Origin: JANQRV01 sp964533785
GTDB taxonomy: Bacteria > Bacteroidota > Bacteroidia > Chitinophagales > Saprospiraceae
DNA: 8,368 nt
Direction of reading: 5' to 3'
NCBI GenBank assembly: GCA_964533785.1
Contig: CAZHNG010000302.1
Span: 1 to 8,368, forward strand
The stretch's first letter is position 1, and the number at the start of each line of letters is the position of its first letter. The notes under the pieces are model-generated. The model was not told the DNA's origin. It did not search any database and saw only the letters and a list, made by a program, of their open reading frames with translations. Positions 1 through 5,728 of the stretch are shown here, piece by piece. The position numbers and the translations under genes were made by a program.

Positions 1-14
1 ATCAGCGTTTTGTT

Positions 15-55
15 GTCTAAAATCTAGCGTCTAGCGTCTAGCGTCAAAAGTCCAA
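15..55 (+). repeat. Dispersed heptad repeat, copy A
   Basis: This 41-base element contains three perfect tandem copies of TCTAGCG (23-43), preceded by GTCTAAAATC and followed by TCAAAAGTCCAA. Related copies lie at 1601-1641 (inverted) and 1716-1754 (direct). By hand alignment, 33 of 39 core positions match the inverted copy and 32 of 39 match the direct copy. It has no coding potential. It ends one base before the region shared by the two Rpn-family relics begins (56), so it may have replaced the original -33 region of that gene. Function is unknown; it is a small intergenic repeat rather than an insertion sequence, since it has no transposase. Confidence 0.8.
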
Positions 56-56
56 C

Positions 57-64
57 TATATTTG
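57..64 (+). promoter_or_regulatory. Bacteroidota-type -7 box of Rpn relic 1
   Basis: TATATTTG is an exact match to the Bacteroidota -7 consensus TAnnTTTG. It lies four bases before the ATG at 69, exactly as in the paralogous relic at 3837-3849. No TTG sits 19 bases upstream here, because that region is occupied by the heptad repeat, so promoter strength is doubtful. If it is active, the transcript could run on into the HD-domain gene at 318 (inference). Confidence 0.5.
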
Positions 65-68
65 AACA

Positions 69-259
69 ATGAAAGATTAAATCAGCAAGGATGCTTTATG
101 GGAAGGAATAATCGAGGAGCTGAATGTAGCTCGTACTAAAATTTTGATCAAGAATATGTTGAGCAAAGGCTATGAAAAGATCGAAATTCTGGATATTTTT
201 GAAATAGAGGAGAAAATTTTGATAAGATAATTCAGGGAGAAAAACCGGCAACTGAATAG
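69..259 (+). pseudogene. Decayed, internally deleted Rpn-family (PD-(D/E)XK nuclease/putative transposase) gene, relic 1
   Basis: Reading from the ATG at 69 gives MKD, then a TAA in place of the CAA found in the sister copy at 3849, then ISKDALWEGIIEEL, which matches the N-terminus ISKDTLWKDILRE of that copy. It then jumps directly to the C-terminal segment (NVARTKILIKNMLSKGYEK... EIEEKIL), which matches LARTTIVVKNLLKKGFSKK... of relic 2. A frameshift near 218-221, consistent with loss of one G, leads to the shared ending GEKPATE and a stop at 257-259. The nuclease core, usually around 200 residues in this family, is absent. Defects seen: one nonsense codon, one frameshift, one large internal deletion. 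Family assignment rests on the recalled Bacteroidota N-terminus (MGNQISKD..LWKGI-like) and on the C-terminal helices of relic 2; it would be unrecognisable without the second copy. Confidence 0.75.
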
Positions 260-317
260 CTTGTCAATTTGCTGCAGAAACTTTACGAACTTTTCGGTTC
301 ATATACAATATCTCACA

Positions 318-884
318 ATGATCGACAGAACAACAGCCTACCAAATCCTTGCCGAAATGACCAAATCCGAATCTCTATTGCGCCATGCCCGTAGCGTAGA
401 ATTAGTGATGCGTGCCATGGCCCGTCATTTTGGAGAGGATGAAGAAAAGTTCGGAATTACTGGTTTACTGCATGATGCCGATTACGAAAAATTTCCCGAT
501 CAACATCCGGCAGTTATTGTTGAAAAATTAGAACAAATGGGAGAGGAGGAGATTGCCTACGCGATCAAAGGGCATTATACCCAATGGGACGTTCCACGCA
601 ATTCGCTCTTAGATAAATGCATCATTGCTGCTGATGAGATCACCGGTTTTATCATTGCTGCTGCCCTTATTCGCCCCACCAAGATCGAAGGGCTTAAAGC
701 TAAATCGGTACTTAAAAAGTTCAAAACCAAAACCTTCGCAGCAACTGTAGACCGGGAAGAGGTACGCAAAGGTGCGGCTATGATAGGCTGGGAATTGCGG
801 GAGTTAATTGATTTTATTATTCCAGTGTTGGAAGAACATAAAGAGGAGCTGGAATTAGCGGCAACAACACCCAGTAGCAATTAA
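318..884 (+). CDS. HD-superfamily predicted hydrolase (COG2316-like)
   Basis: A 188-residue cytosolic protein with the HD metal-site pattern: His23 (RHARSV), His52-Asp53 (LLHDAD), His86 (IKGHYTQWD) and Asp106 (AADEITGF). The downstream stretch, with RPTKIEGLKAKSVLKKFKTK and FAATVDREEVRKGA, matches my recollection of the small stand-alone HD hydrolases grouped as COG2316; length also fits. HD proteins of this kind are metal-dependent phosphohydrolases, but the substrate of this group is not known to me. I chose the ATG at 318 (MIDRTTAYQIL) because family similarity begins there; the frame is open from 261 through a TTG, but that extension (SICCRNFTNFSVH...) looks non-coding. No ribosome binding site is obvious, as is usual in Bacteroidota. 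It follows Rpn relic 1 by 58 bases and precedes the next gene by 45. Confidence 0.88.
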   Translation: MIDRTTAYQILAEMTKSESLLRHARSVELVMRAMARHFGEDEEKFGITGLLHDADYEKFPDQHPAVIVEKLEQMGEEEIAYAIKGHYTQWDVPRNSLLDKCIIAADEITGFIIAAALIRPTKIEGLKAKSVLKKFKTKTFAATVDREEVRKGAAMIGWELRELIDFIIPVLEEHKEELELAATTPSSN

Positions 885-929
885 GGGAATTGTTCATTTT
901 GTTTAATTGGTGATTAAATATATCCTTAA

Positions 930-1580
930 ATGAAAAAACTATCTGTTTTATTCCTATTCTATTTGTGCATCACAACATTACATTCCCAAGAATATAGAAT
1001 TAAATACAATCCAGAAAGAGACGATACAGACATCGCCGTATTCATGAATATGATGGGGTTTGATTACCATAAATTTGAGATGAGATCCGAAATCCCCGCC
1101 TACATCAATGTCTATATCGACGAGTATTTGAACGATGAATTGATTACTCAATATGACCATATTTCTGCCAATAAAGATGAGGCACCAAAAGCTTATTTCG
1201 ACCTGATCTTCACAAAATTGGATTCCAATCAATTTACATTAAAGTTTTATACACTTTCTAAGAGTGATTCTATCGAACAATTGCAGTTTCGAATTGGAGA
1301 ACTTGGTCTGTTTAGAAAACTAAAAGTAAATAAGGAAGAGTTTGACTACAGTTGGAAACTGACTGATTTCCCCGAAAACATTGGTCCAATGGTAGAATTA
1401 GCAAAGAAAATCCCACTGATTTATTATGCTACTGCGGTTGAGGAAAATATTGATGGGAATACCGTCAATGCATTTTGTAGAGTACCCAATATTTTAAATA
1501 ACAGGCATCTTATTGAAAACCAGGGGGTCATTAAACACTACTTTGAGATCGGCCTTGAATTGGTTGAGAAGATTGAATAA
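930..1580 (+). CDS. Secreted protein of unknown function
   Basis: A 216-residue protein with a clear Sec signal peptide: MKK, a hydrophobic core at about residues 4-17, and a likely cleavage between Ser19 and Gln20 (LHS|QEYR), the Gln at +1 being typical of Bacteroidota. The mature part is acidic and mixed alpha/beta in character, with a single Cys in the mature region (FCRVP, near residue 183), no lipobox and no further membrane segment, so a soluble periplasmic or released protein is likely. I recognise no domain. The ATG at 930 is the only start that gives the signal peptide. It begins 45 bases after the HD gene in the same direction and could be co-transcribed with it, but the two have no evident functional link. 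It is followed by an intergenic region holding two dispersed repeats. Confidence 0.8.
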   Translation: MKKLSVLFLFYLCITTLHSQEYRIKYNPERDDTDIAVFMNMMGFDYHKFEMRSEIPAYINVYIDEYLNDELITQYDHISANKDEAPKAYFDLIFTKLDSNQFTLKFYTLSKSDSIEQLQFRIGELGLFRKLKVNKEEFDYSWKLTDFPENIGPMVELAKKIPLIYYATAVEENIDGNTVNAFCRVPNILNNRHLIENQGVIKHYFEIGLELVEKIE

Positions 1581-1600
1581 ATACCTATGTTGAAAAAGAA

Positions 1601-1641
1601 TTGGACTTTTGACGCTTGGCAATAGACGTCAGATTTTAGAC
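1601..1641 (-). repeat. Dispersed heptad repeat, copy B (inverted)
   Basis: The reverse complement reads GTCTAAAATCT, a degenerate middle, then AGCGTCAAAAGTCCAA, aligning without gaps to copy A with about 35 of 41 positions identical. The regular heptads of copy A are partly eroded here. The 13 bases GACTTTTGACGCT (1604-1616) are the exact reverse complement of AGCGTCAAAAGTC (1741-1753) in copy C, so copies B and C could pair as a long-loop hairpin between the genes ending at 1580 and starting at 1777. Confidence 0.75.
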
Positions 1642-1715
1642 TATAAACTATTGATGATCAATGAACATCAATTTTTCACACCAAATGAATATTTGTTGAT
1701 TATCAATTAGTTGGA

Positions 1716-1754
1716 ATTTTAAGTCTAGCTTCTAGAGTCTAGCGTCAAAAGTCT
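1716..1754 (+). repeat. Dispersed heptad repeat, copy C
   Basis: A direct copy related to copy A, 32 of 39 positions identical by hand alignment, with the 3' part (TCTAGCGTCAAAAGTC) perfectly conserved. It lies 22 bases before the ATG of the GH127 gene. The 1642-1715 interval between copies B and C carries two short palindromes, ATTGATGATCAAT and TTGATTATCAA, and no gene. Confidence 0.75.
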
Positions 1755-1776
1755 AGAAAAGAAAAACCTTCTATCT

Positions 1777-3786
1777 ATGTCAATCACATACAAAATCATG
1801 CTTTCGCTTTTCATTGTAATTATTAGTTTTAACCTCCAATTTGCCCAACCTTTAATTTTTGATTACCCCATTAGCCCGGTAGATTTTACCCAGGTCCAAC
1901 TCAATGAAGGCTTTTGGAAAAGCAGGGTGACGACGGTCTCCGATGTTACTATTCCTTATGCATTTCAGAAATGTGAAGAAACGGGCCGGATCAAAAATTT
2001 CATTTATGCGGCAGGGATTGAAGATGGGAAGTTCCAAACTGATTTTGGCTTTGATGATTCCGATGTCTATAAAATTATGGAAGGGGCGGCGTACAGTTTG
2101 ATGACAAAGGACGATCCTGAATTGAGAGCGTATTTAGATCAATTGGTATCCTATGTGGCCGGTGCTCAGGAAGAGGATGGATATTTATACACGGCCTGGA
2201 CCTTAAAAGCCAATGAGTATGCAGAACTAAGGTGTTGTTCTTACCACGAGAACGGTCGGTTTATCGGCTCAAAATTCAGCCATGAGTTGTACAACGACGG
2301 GCACATGTACGAAGCGGCAGTGGCCCATTACCGGGCAACGGGGACCAAAGATTTTTTAAACGTAGCAACCAAAAATGCTGATTTGATCTATCGCTTGTGC
2401 GTAGAGGAGGAACAGTTGTTTTACCCTGGTCACCAGGAAATAGAAATCGGTCTGGTAAAGCTCTACCGCGTTACCGGAAACGAAAAGTACCTGGAATTGT
2501 CTAAACTTTTTTTGGATAGGAGAGGGAAAGGTTATCGTAATTACGGCATTGAAGATGGCATGGAAGGAGTGGACTTCGATGCTTATTCCCAGGATCATAA
2601 ACCGGTTATTGAACAAGATGAAGCGGTAGGCCATTCTGTTCGTGCTGGATATATGTACGCTGCAATGGCTGATATCGCCGCCATAACGGGTGATAAACAA
2701 TATTTAGCTGCTATTGATAAAATCTGGGAAGATATCGTTAGCAAGAAGATGTACGTCACCGGAGGTTTGGGAGCTGGTAGAGGTATAGAGGGCTTTGACG
2801 TGGCTTACGCCTTGCCAAATGATGCTTATGCGGAAACTTGTGCGGCCATTGCCAATGTGTACTGGAATCACCGCATGTTTTTACTACACGGACACGCCAA
2901 ATACATTGATGTTTTAGAGCGCAGTTTGTACAATGGGTTGATCGTAGGTCTTTCTTTGGAAGGGGATAAATTTTTCTATCCCAATCCGCTGGTATTTGAC
3001 GGCAAGGATGATTTTAACCAGGGTGCGAATTGCCGGAGTGATTGGTTTGATTGCTCTTGTTGCCCTTCAAATTTATCGCGGTTTGTACCTTCGGTAGCGG
3101 GTTATACTTATGCGGTGGATGATGCCAATGTATATGTTAATCTATTTATGAACAATACTTCAGAAATTGAAGTAGACAACCAAAAATTATTGCTGGAGCA
3201 AACTACAGCGTACCCCTGGAGCGGGAAGGTGCAAATAGCCGTCCAGAACGATTCACCGGTCAAAACCAACTTAATGATCCGTATTCCGGGCTGGGTGATG
3301 AATGAGGCGGTTCCGAGCGACCTCTATACTTTTCAAAACGATTCATTCCGAAAAGCCTCCATCAAAGTAAACGGAAAAGCTTATGCGTTCGAGATGGAAA
3401 ATGGCTACGCTGTTATCCCCGGTAAATGGAAAAATGGCGATCAAGTAGAAGTGGAATTTCCAATGGACGTCAAAACAATCCGTAGCCACGAACAAGTAAC
3501 GGCAAACAATGGAAAAGTGGCTGTCCAAAGAGGGCCGATATTATATTGTGCGGAAGGTTTAGATAACCAAGGACACGCCATTGACCTTGCTATCAACACC
3601 CGCAAACGATTTAAAGCAAGTCACAAGCCCAACTTTTTACAAGGCGTAACGATATTAAAGGGTAAAGGGGCTATACCCTACCGAACAAAGCAAAAAAAGA
3701 TCCCAGTACAATTGATTCCCTATTATGCCTGGAGCCATAGAGGTATAAGCCCGATGGCAGTTTGGCTGGAAGATTCTAATAATTAA
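1777..3786 (+). CDS. GH127-type beta-L-arabinofuranosidase (DUF1680), secreted
   Basis: A 669-residue secreted glycoside hydrolase. The signal peptide has a hydrophobic core at about 8-20 and likely cleavage at Ala23|Gln24. The mature protein starts with the family's opening (PVDFTQVQLNEGFWKSR) and runs through an alpha/alpha-barrel to the usual C-terminal beta domain ending PYYAWSHRGISPMAVWL, so it is full length (the Bifidobacterium enzyme HypBA1 is about 658 residues). The active site of this family is a Glu/Cys set binding zinc, with a Cys nucleophile; the counterparts here are Glu338, Glu353-Thr-Cys355 (YAETC), and Cys428-Cys429 (CSCCPSN). His169 (SHELYNDGH), His176 and His286 (VGHSVRAG) are also in conserved family motifs. 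Expected role: release of L-arabinofuranose from plant or algal glycans or glycoproteins. DUF1680 includes enzymes with other specificities, so the substrate is uncertain. No SusC/SusD or other glycan genes lie next to it, so it does not appear as part of a polysaccharide utilisation locus here. Confidence 0.92.
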   Translation: MSITYKIMLSLFIVIISFNLQFAQPLIFDYPISPVDFTQVQLNEGFWKSRVTTVSDVTIPYAFQKCEETGRIKNFIYAAGIEDGKFQTDFGFDDSDVYKIMEGAAYSLMTKDDPELRAYLDQLVSYVAGAQEEDGYLYTAWTLKANEYAELRCCSYHENGRFIGSKFSHELYNDGHMYEAAVAHYRATGTKDFLNVATKNADLIYRLCVEEEQLFYPGHQEIEIGLVKLYRVTGNEKYLELSKLFLDRRGKGYRNYGIEDGMEGVDFDAYSQDHKPVIEQDEAVGHSVRAGYMYAAMADIAAITGDKQYLAAIDKIWEDIVSKKMYVTGGLGAGRGIEGFDVAYALPNDAYAETCAAIANVYWNHRMFLLHGHAKYIDVLERSLYNGLIVGLSLEGDKFFYPNPLVFDGKDDFNQGANCRSDWFDCSCCPSNLSRFVPSVAGYTYAVDDANVYVNLFMNNTSEIEVDNQKLLLEQTTAYPWSGKVQIAVQNDSPVKTNLMIRIPGWVMNEAVPSDLYTFQNDSFRKASIKVNGKAYAFEMENGYAVIPGKWKNGDQVEVEFPMDVKTIRSHEQVTANNGKVAVQRGPILYCAEGLDNQGHAIDLAINTRKRFKASHKPNFLQGVTILKGKGAIPYRTKQKKIPVQLIPYYAWSHRGISPMAVWLEDSNN

Positions 3787-3822
3787 ATTTTATAAAAAAT
3801 AAATATAAAATTAATTGTTTTT
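3781..3822 (+). terminator. AT-only hairpin after the GH127 gene
   Basis: AATTAAATTTTATA (3781-3794) can pair with TATAAAATTAATT (3804-3816) with a single bulged A, leaving a nine-base loop, and is followed by a T-run at 3818-3822. The stem overlaps the stop codon and has no G or C, so it would be weak; the position fits a terminator, but an AT-rich promoter region would look similar. Confidence 0.35.
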
Positions 3823-3844
3823 AATTTTGATTTTCCTATATTTG
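3815..3844 (+). promoter_or_regulatory. Bacteroidota-type promoter of Rpn relic 2
   Basis: TTG at 3815-3817 (-33 element) is separated by 19 bases from TATATTTG at 3837-3844, an exact match to TAnnTTTG. Both sequence and spacing fit the Bacteroidota housekeeping promoter. Only four bases separate the -7 box from the ATG at 3849, so the predicted transcript would be leaderless or nearly so. Confidence 0.6.
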
Positions 3845-3848
3845 AGAT

Positions 3849-4228
3849 ATGGGAAATCAAATCAGTAAGGATACCTTATGGAAAGATATCCTTCGGGAAA
3901 GTTGAAGAAAATTCTGGACTTTATCAAGTATTATGTGACATTTCAAGAAACAAGAAATTTGGTTAAATTTGAAAATGAAATCGTTAAATCAAGCGTACCT
4001 ATGGGAATAACAGAAGGAATTATTGCTGAAGTTACTGAGAAGGCAGAAGCCAGAGGAATGGAGGAAGGCAAAATAGAAGGAGATCTTGCCCGTACTACCA
4101 TTGTTGTAAAAAACTTACTTAAAAAAGGATTTTCCAAGAAGGATATACTTGATATTGTTGAAGTGGAGGAAAAAGTTCTTGACGACATCATCAGGGATAT
4201 TCGAGGAGAAAAAGCTGTTACCGAATAG
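3849..4228 (+). pseudogene. Internally deleted Rpn-family (PD-(D/E)XK nuclease/putative transposase) gene, relic 2
   Basis: The ATG at 3849 opens MGNQISKDTLWKDILRE and then hits TGA at 3903-3905. In another frame the C-terminal part of the same family continues (KLKKILDFIKYYVTF from about 3899, then FENEIVKSSVPMGITEGIIAEVTEKA, a charged GMEEGKIEGD linker, and a helical tail VVKNLLKKGFSKKDILDIVEVEEKVLDDII), ending at 4228. The nuclease core between these parts is missing, apparently through a deletion that also changed frame. An open frame of 116 residues could be translated from the ATG at 3878, so a short C-terminal-only protein cannot be excluded. In the family this tail follows the nuclease domain and is rich in coiled-coil-like helices. 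Relic 1 at 69 shares both termini but has a larger deletion. Family assignment comes from recalled Bacteroidota homologues. Confidence 0.72.
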
Positions 4229-4231
4229 TTG

Positions 4232-4280
4232 AAAGGAAATCTATTGTTAATTCAGGATTAAGTGATAATTTCCTTTATTT
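4232..4280 (+). terminator. Possible terminator hairpin after Rpn relic 2
   Basis: AAAGGAAAT (4232-4240) is the exact reverse complement of ATTTCCTTT (4268-4276). Inside the loop TTAAT (4247-4251) pairs with ATTAA (4257-4261) around TCAGG, giving a nested imperfect hairpin, followed by the short T-rich tail ATTTTA. It would insulate the CHAD gene from the relic's promoter. The internal loop and short tail make this tentative. Confidence 0.4.
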
Positions 4281-4307
4281 TAGCTTCAAACAGAAGCATC
4301 CAACGAT

Positions 4308-5210
4308 ATGGCTTATTTCATTCGTCCCGGAGAATACTTTTGGAGTGGTGTGCAAAGGATCACTAATGAAAATACCAAGAAAGCGATTCGCGCGCTTTCA
4401 AATACTGAAAATATGCACGAAGGAGTGCACGAAGCACGCCGGCAGTTTAAAATGATCCGTGCACTTTTTCGTCTGACTCGCGATGATCTGGGCCCCAAAC
4501 AGTTCCGCCAAAAAAACGACTTTTACCGGGACGCCGGGCGTCAACTTTCTGCTTTTCGCGATGCGGAAGCCGCGCTCGAAACCCTCGCATTACTAAAAGA
4601 ACTGTTTGCCGATCAACTGGAACCCGAAACTTTCGATCATTTGGAAATAAAACTGAAAGAAAACCGGTCGGAGCTGGAAAAGATCGCTACGGGAGAAGAC
4701 GGCTTAATAAACATTGTGCTTAGAAAATTAAAGAGCGAGGCAAGTAAAGTCAATTTCCTGCAAATCGATCAATTCAAATCTCCCGAAATTATTTCAAATC
4801 TCCGGCGGGTATATCAACGTGGTTACACCAATTACCATCTCAATTTAAAAGAAGTAAAAGCCGAAACGATTCACGAGTGGCGTAAACGGGCAAAATATTT
4901 GCGTTACCAGATGCAAATATTAAAAAAGGCCTGGTATCCGCTTATTAATGCTTATGGTTCGGAATTGCACCAATTAACGGACTATCTTGGAGACTATCAA
5001 AATCTTACCGTATTACAGGGGAAAATAAATGAAGGGCTTTTGGATCTGGCTACCGAAAAAGAACAGGATTTCCTGGAGATCACCCGGCAACATCAGCAAA
5101 AGTTATTAGATAGGGCGTTTCCATTAGCCCGAAAATTGTACGTAGAAGAGCCAGTAAACTTCGCCGAAAGAATGAGGGGATGGCTGGATGGCTTTGTTGA
5201 ATTTGAGTAA
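4308..5210 (+). CDS. CHAD-domain protein (polyphosphate-binding family)
   Basis: A 300-residue, mostly helical cytosolic protein with no signal peptide. It holds the two-fold CHAD repeat: the first half has His41 in VHEARRQFKMIRALFRL, with Arg44, Arg45, Lys48 and Arg51 on one face, then FRDAEAALE (83-91); the second half has His189 in IHEWRKRAKYLRYQM (188-202), then LTDYLGDYQNLTVL (223-236). These conserved His and basic residues line a positive groove that, in studied family members, binds inorganic polyphosphate and targets proteins to polyphosphate granules. There is no CYTH/triphosphatase domain fused to it, so this is the stand-alone form, likely a binding rather than a catalytic protein. 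No ppk or ppx gene is in the window. The ATG at 4308 fits the domain start; a hairpin precedes it. Confidence 0.9.
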   Translation: MAYFIRPGEYFWSGVQRITNENTKKAIRALSNTENMHEGVHEARRQFKMIRALFRLTRDDLGPKQFRQKNDFYRDAGRQLSAFRDAEAALETLALLKELFADQLEPETFDHLEIKLKENRSELEKIATGEDGLINIVLRKLKSEASKVNFLQIDQFKSPEIISNLRRVYQRGYTNYHLNLKEVKAETIHEWRKRAKYLRYQMQILKKAWYPLINAYGSELHQLTDYLGDYQNLTVLQGKINEGLLDLATEKEQDFLEITRQHQQKLLDRAFPLARKLYVEEPVNFAERMRGWLDGFVEFE

Positions 5211-5275
5211 CGGGCAGGTAAAGTGCCTGATATTCAATGAGAATTAGAATAATTTATACCCTAAATCATCAAATT

Positions 5276-5716
5276 ATGAAAACTGTATTCAAGTTCTTGC
5301 TCCTGGTCATTATTTTAAATCTAATCCGGTACTTTATAGTAGGCCCCATTGAAGGTCTAACAATAATGGAACCTATGCACCGGGTTATGCCCGAATATCC
5401 CGAATGTTTTAACAATGAATTCACGCAATTTGACTGGATGACTTCTTTCTTCTATAATTTTATGTTGTGGGTTTCCGTGGTATGGATCTTTCACCTGGCT
5501 CATCCTGCCTTGAAAGGCAGCTACTTAATCAAAAGCCTAAAGGTTTTTGGCATTTGCTGTTTATTCTTCTCCAGTTTGGCTGCTATCTATATGAATCATT
5601 ACATTGTCGATATCCGTACGTTCTATAGGTATAGTATATTAGATGCCATTATTGTTTTCACCATCCTGGGAGTTGGTAATGGTCTTCTATATCCCAGAAT
5701 AATGGGGAAGTACTGA
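5276..5716 (+). CDS. Small four-helix integral membrane protein, function unknown
   Basis: A 146-residue inner-membrane protein with predicted membrane segments at about residues 4-22, 54-74, 84-106 and 118-138. Between the first two lies a conserved-looking loop (GPIEGLTIMEPMHRVMPEYPECFNNEF), and the third helix ends in LAAIYMNHYIVD. I recall similar uncharacterised proteins in other Bacteroidota, but no functional name. I chose the ATG at 5276 (MKTVFKFLLL) because it begins directly at the first membrane helix; the in-frame ATG at 5237 would add 13 residues (MRIRIIYTLNHQI) that do not look conserved. It lies 65 bases after the CHAD gene in the same direction and ends 12 bases from the convergent glutaminase gene, with no clear terminator between them. 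Confidence 0.8.
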   Translation: MKTVFKFLLLVIILNLIRYFIVGPIEGLTIMEPMHRVMPEYPECFNNEFTQFDWMTSFFYNFMLWVSVVWIFHLAHPALKGSYLIKSLKVFGICCLFFSSLAAIYMNHYIVDIRTFYRYSILDAIIVFTILGVGNGLLYPRIMGKY

Positions 5717-5728
5717 ATCGTGTAGCTT

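Noticed and set aside
23..43. Start of a CRISPR-like array
   Set aside because: The three units are contiguous heptads with no spacers; the other copies are dispersed single elements.
575..880. Minus-strand open frame of 101 codons
   Set aside because: It lies fully inside the HD-domain gene, is Ser-rich and low in complexity, and is a shadow of that gene.
2356..2700. Minus-strand open frame of 114 codons
   Set aside because: It is antisense to the intact GH127 gene and has no recognisable features.
69..4228. Miniature transposable elements with terminal inverted repeats
   Set aside because: The two relics share ends, but no inverted termini or target-site duplications are visible, and similarity stops at the stop codon.
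5211..5235. Terminator after the CHAD gene
   Set aside because: Only a four-base stem (CAGG/CCTG) without a T-run is present.
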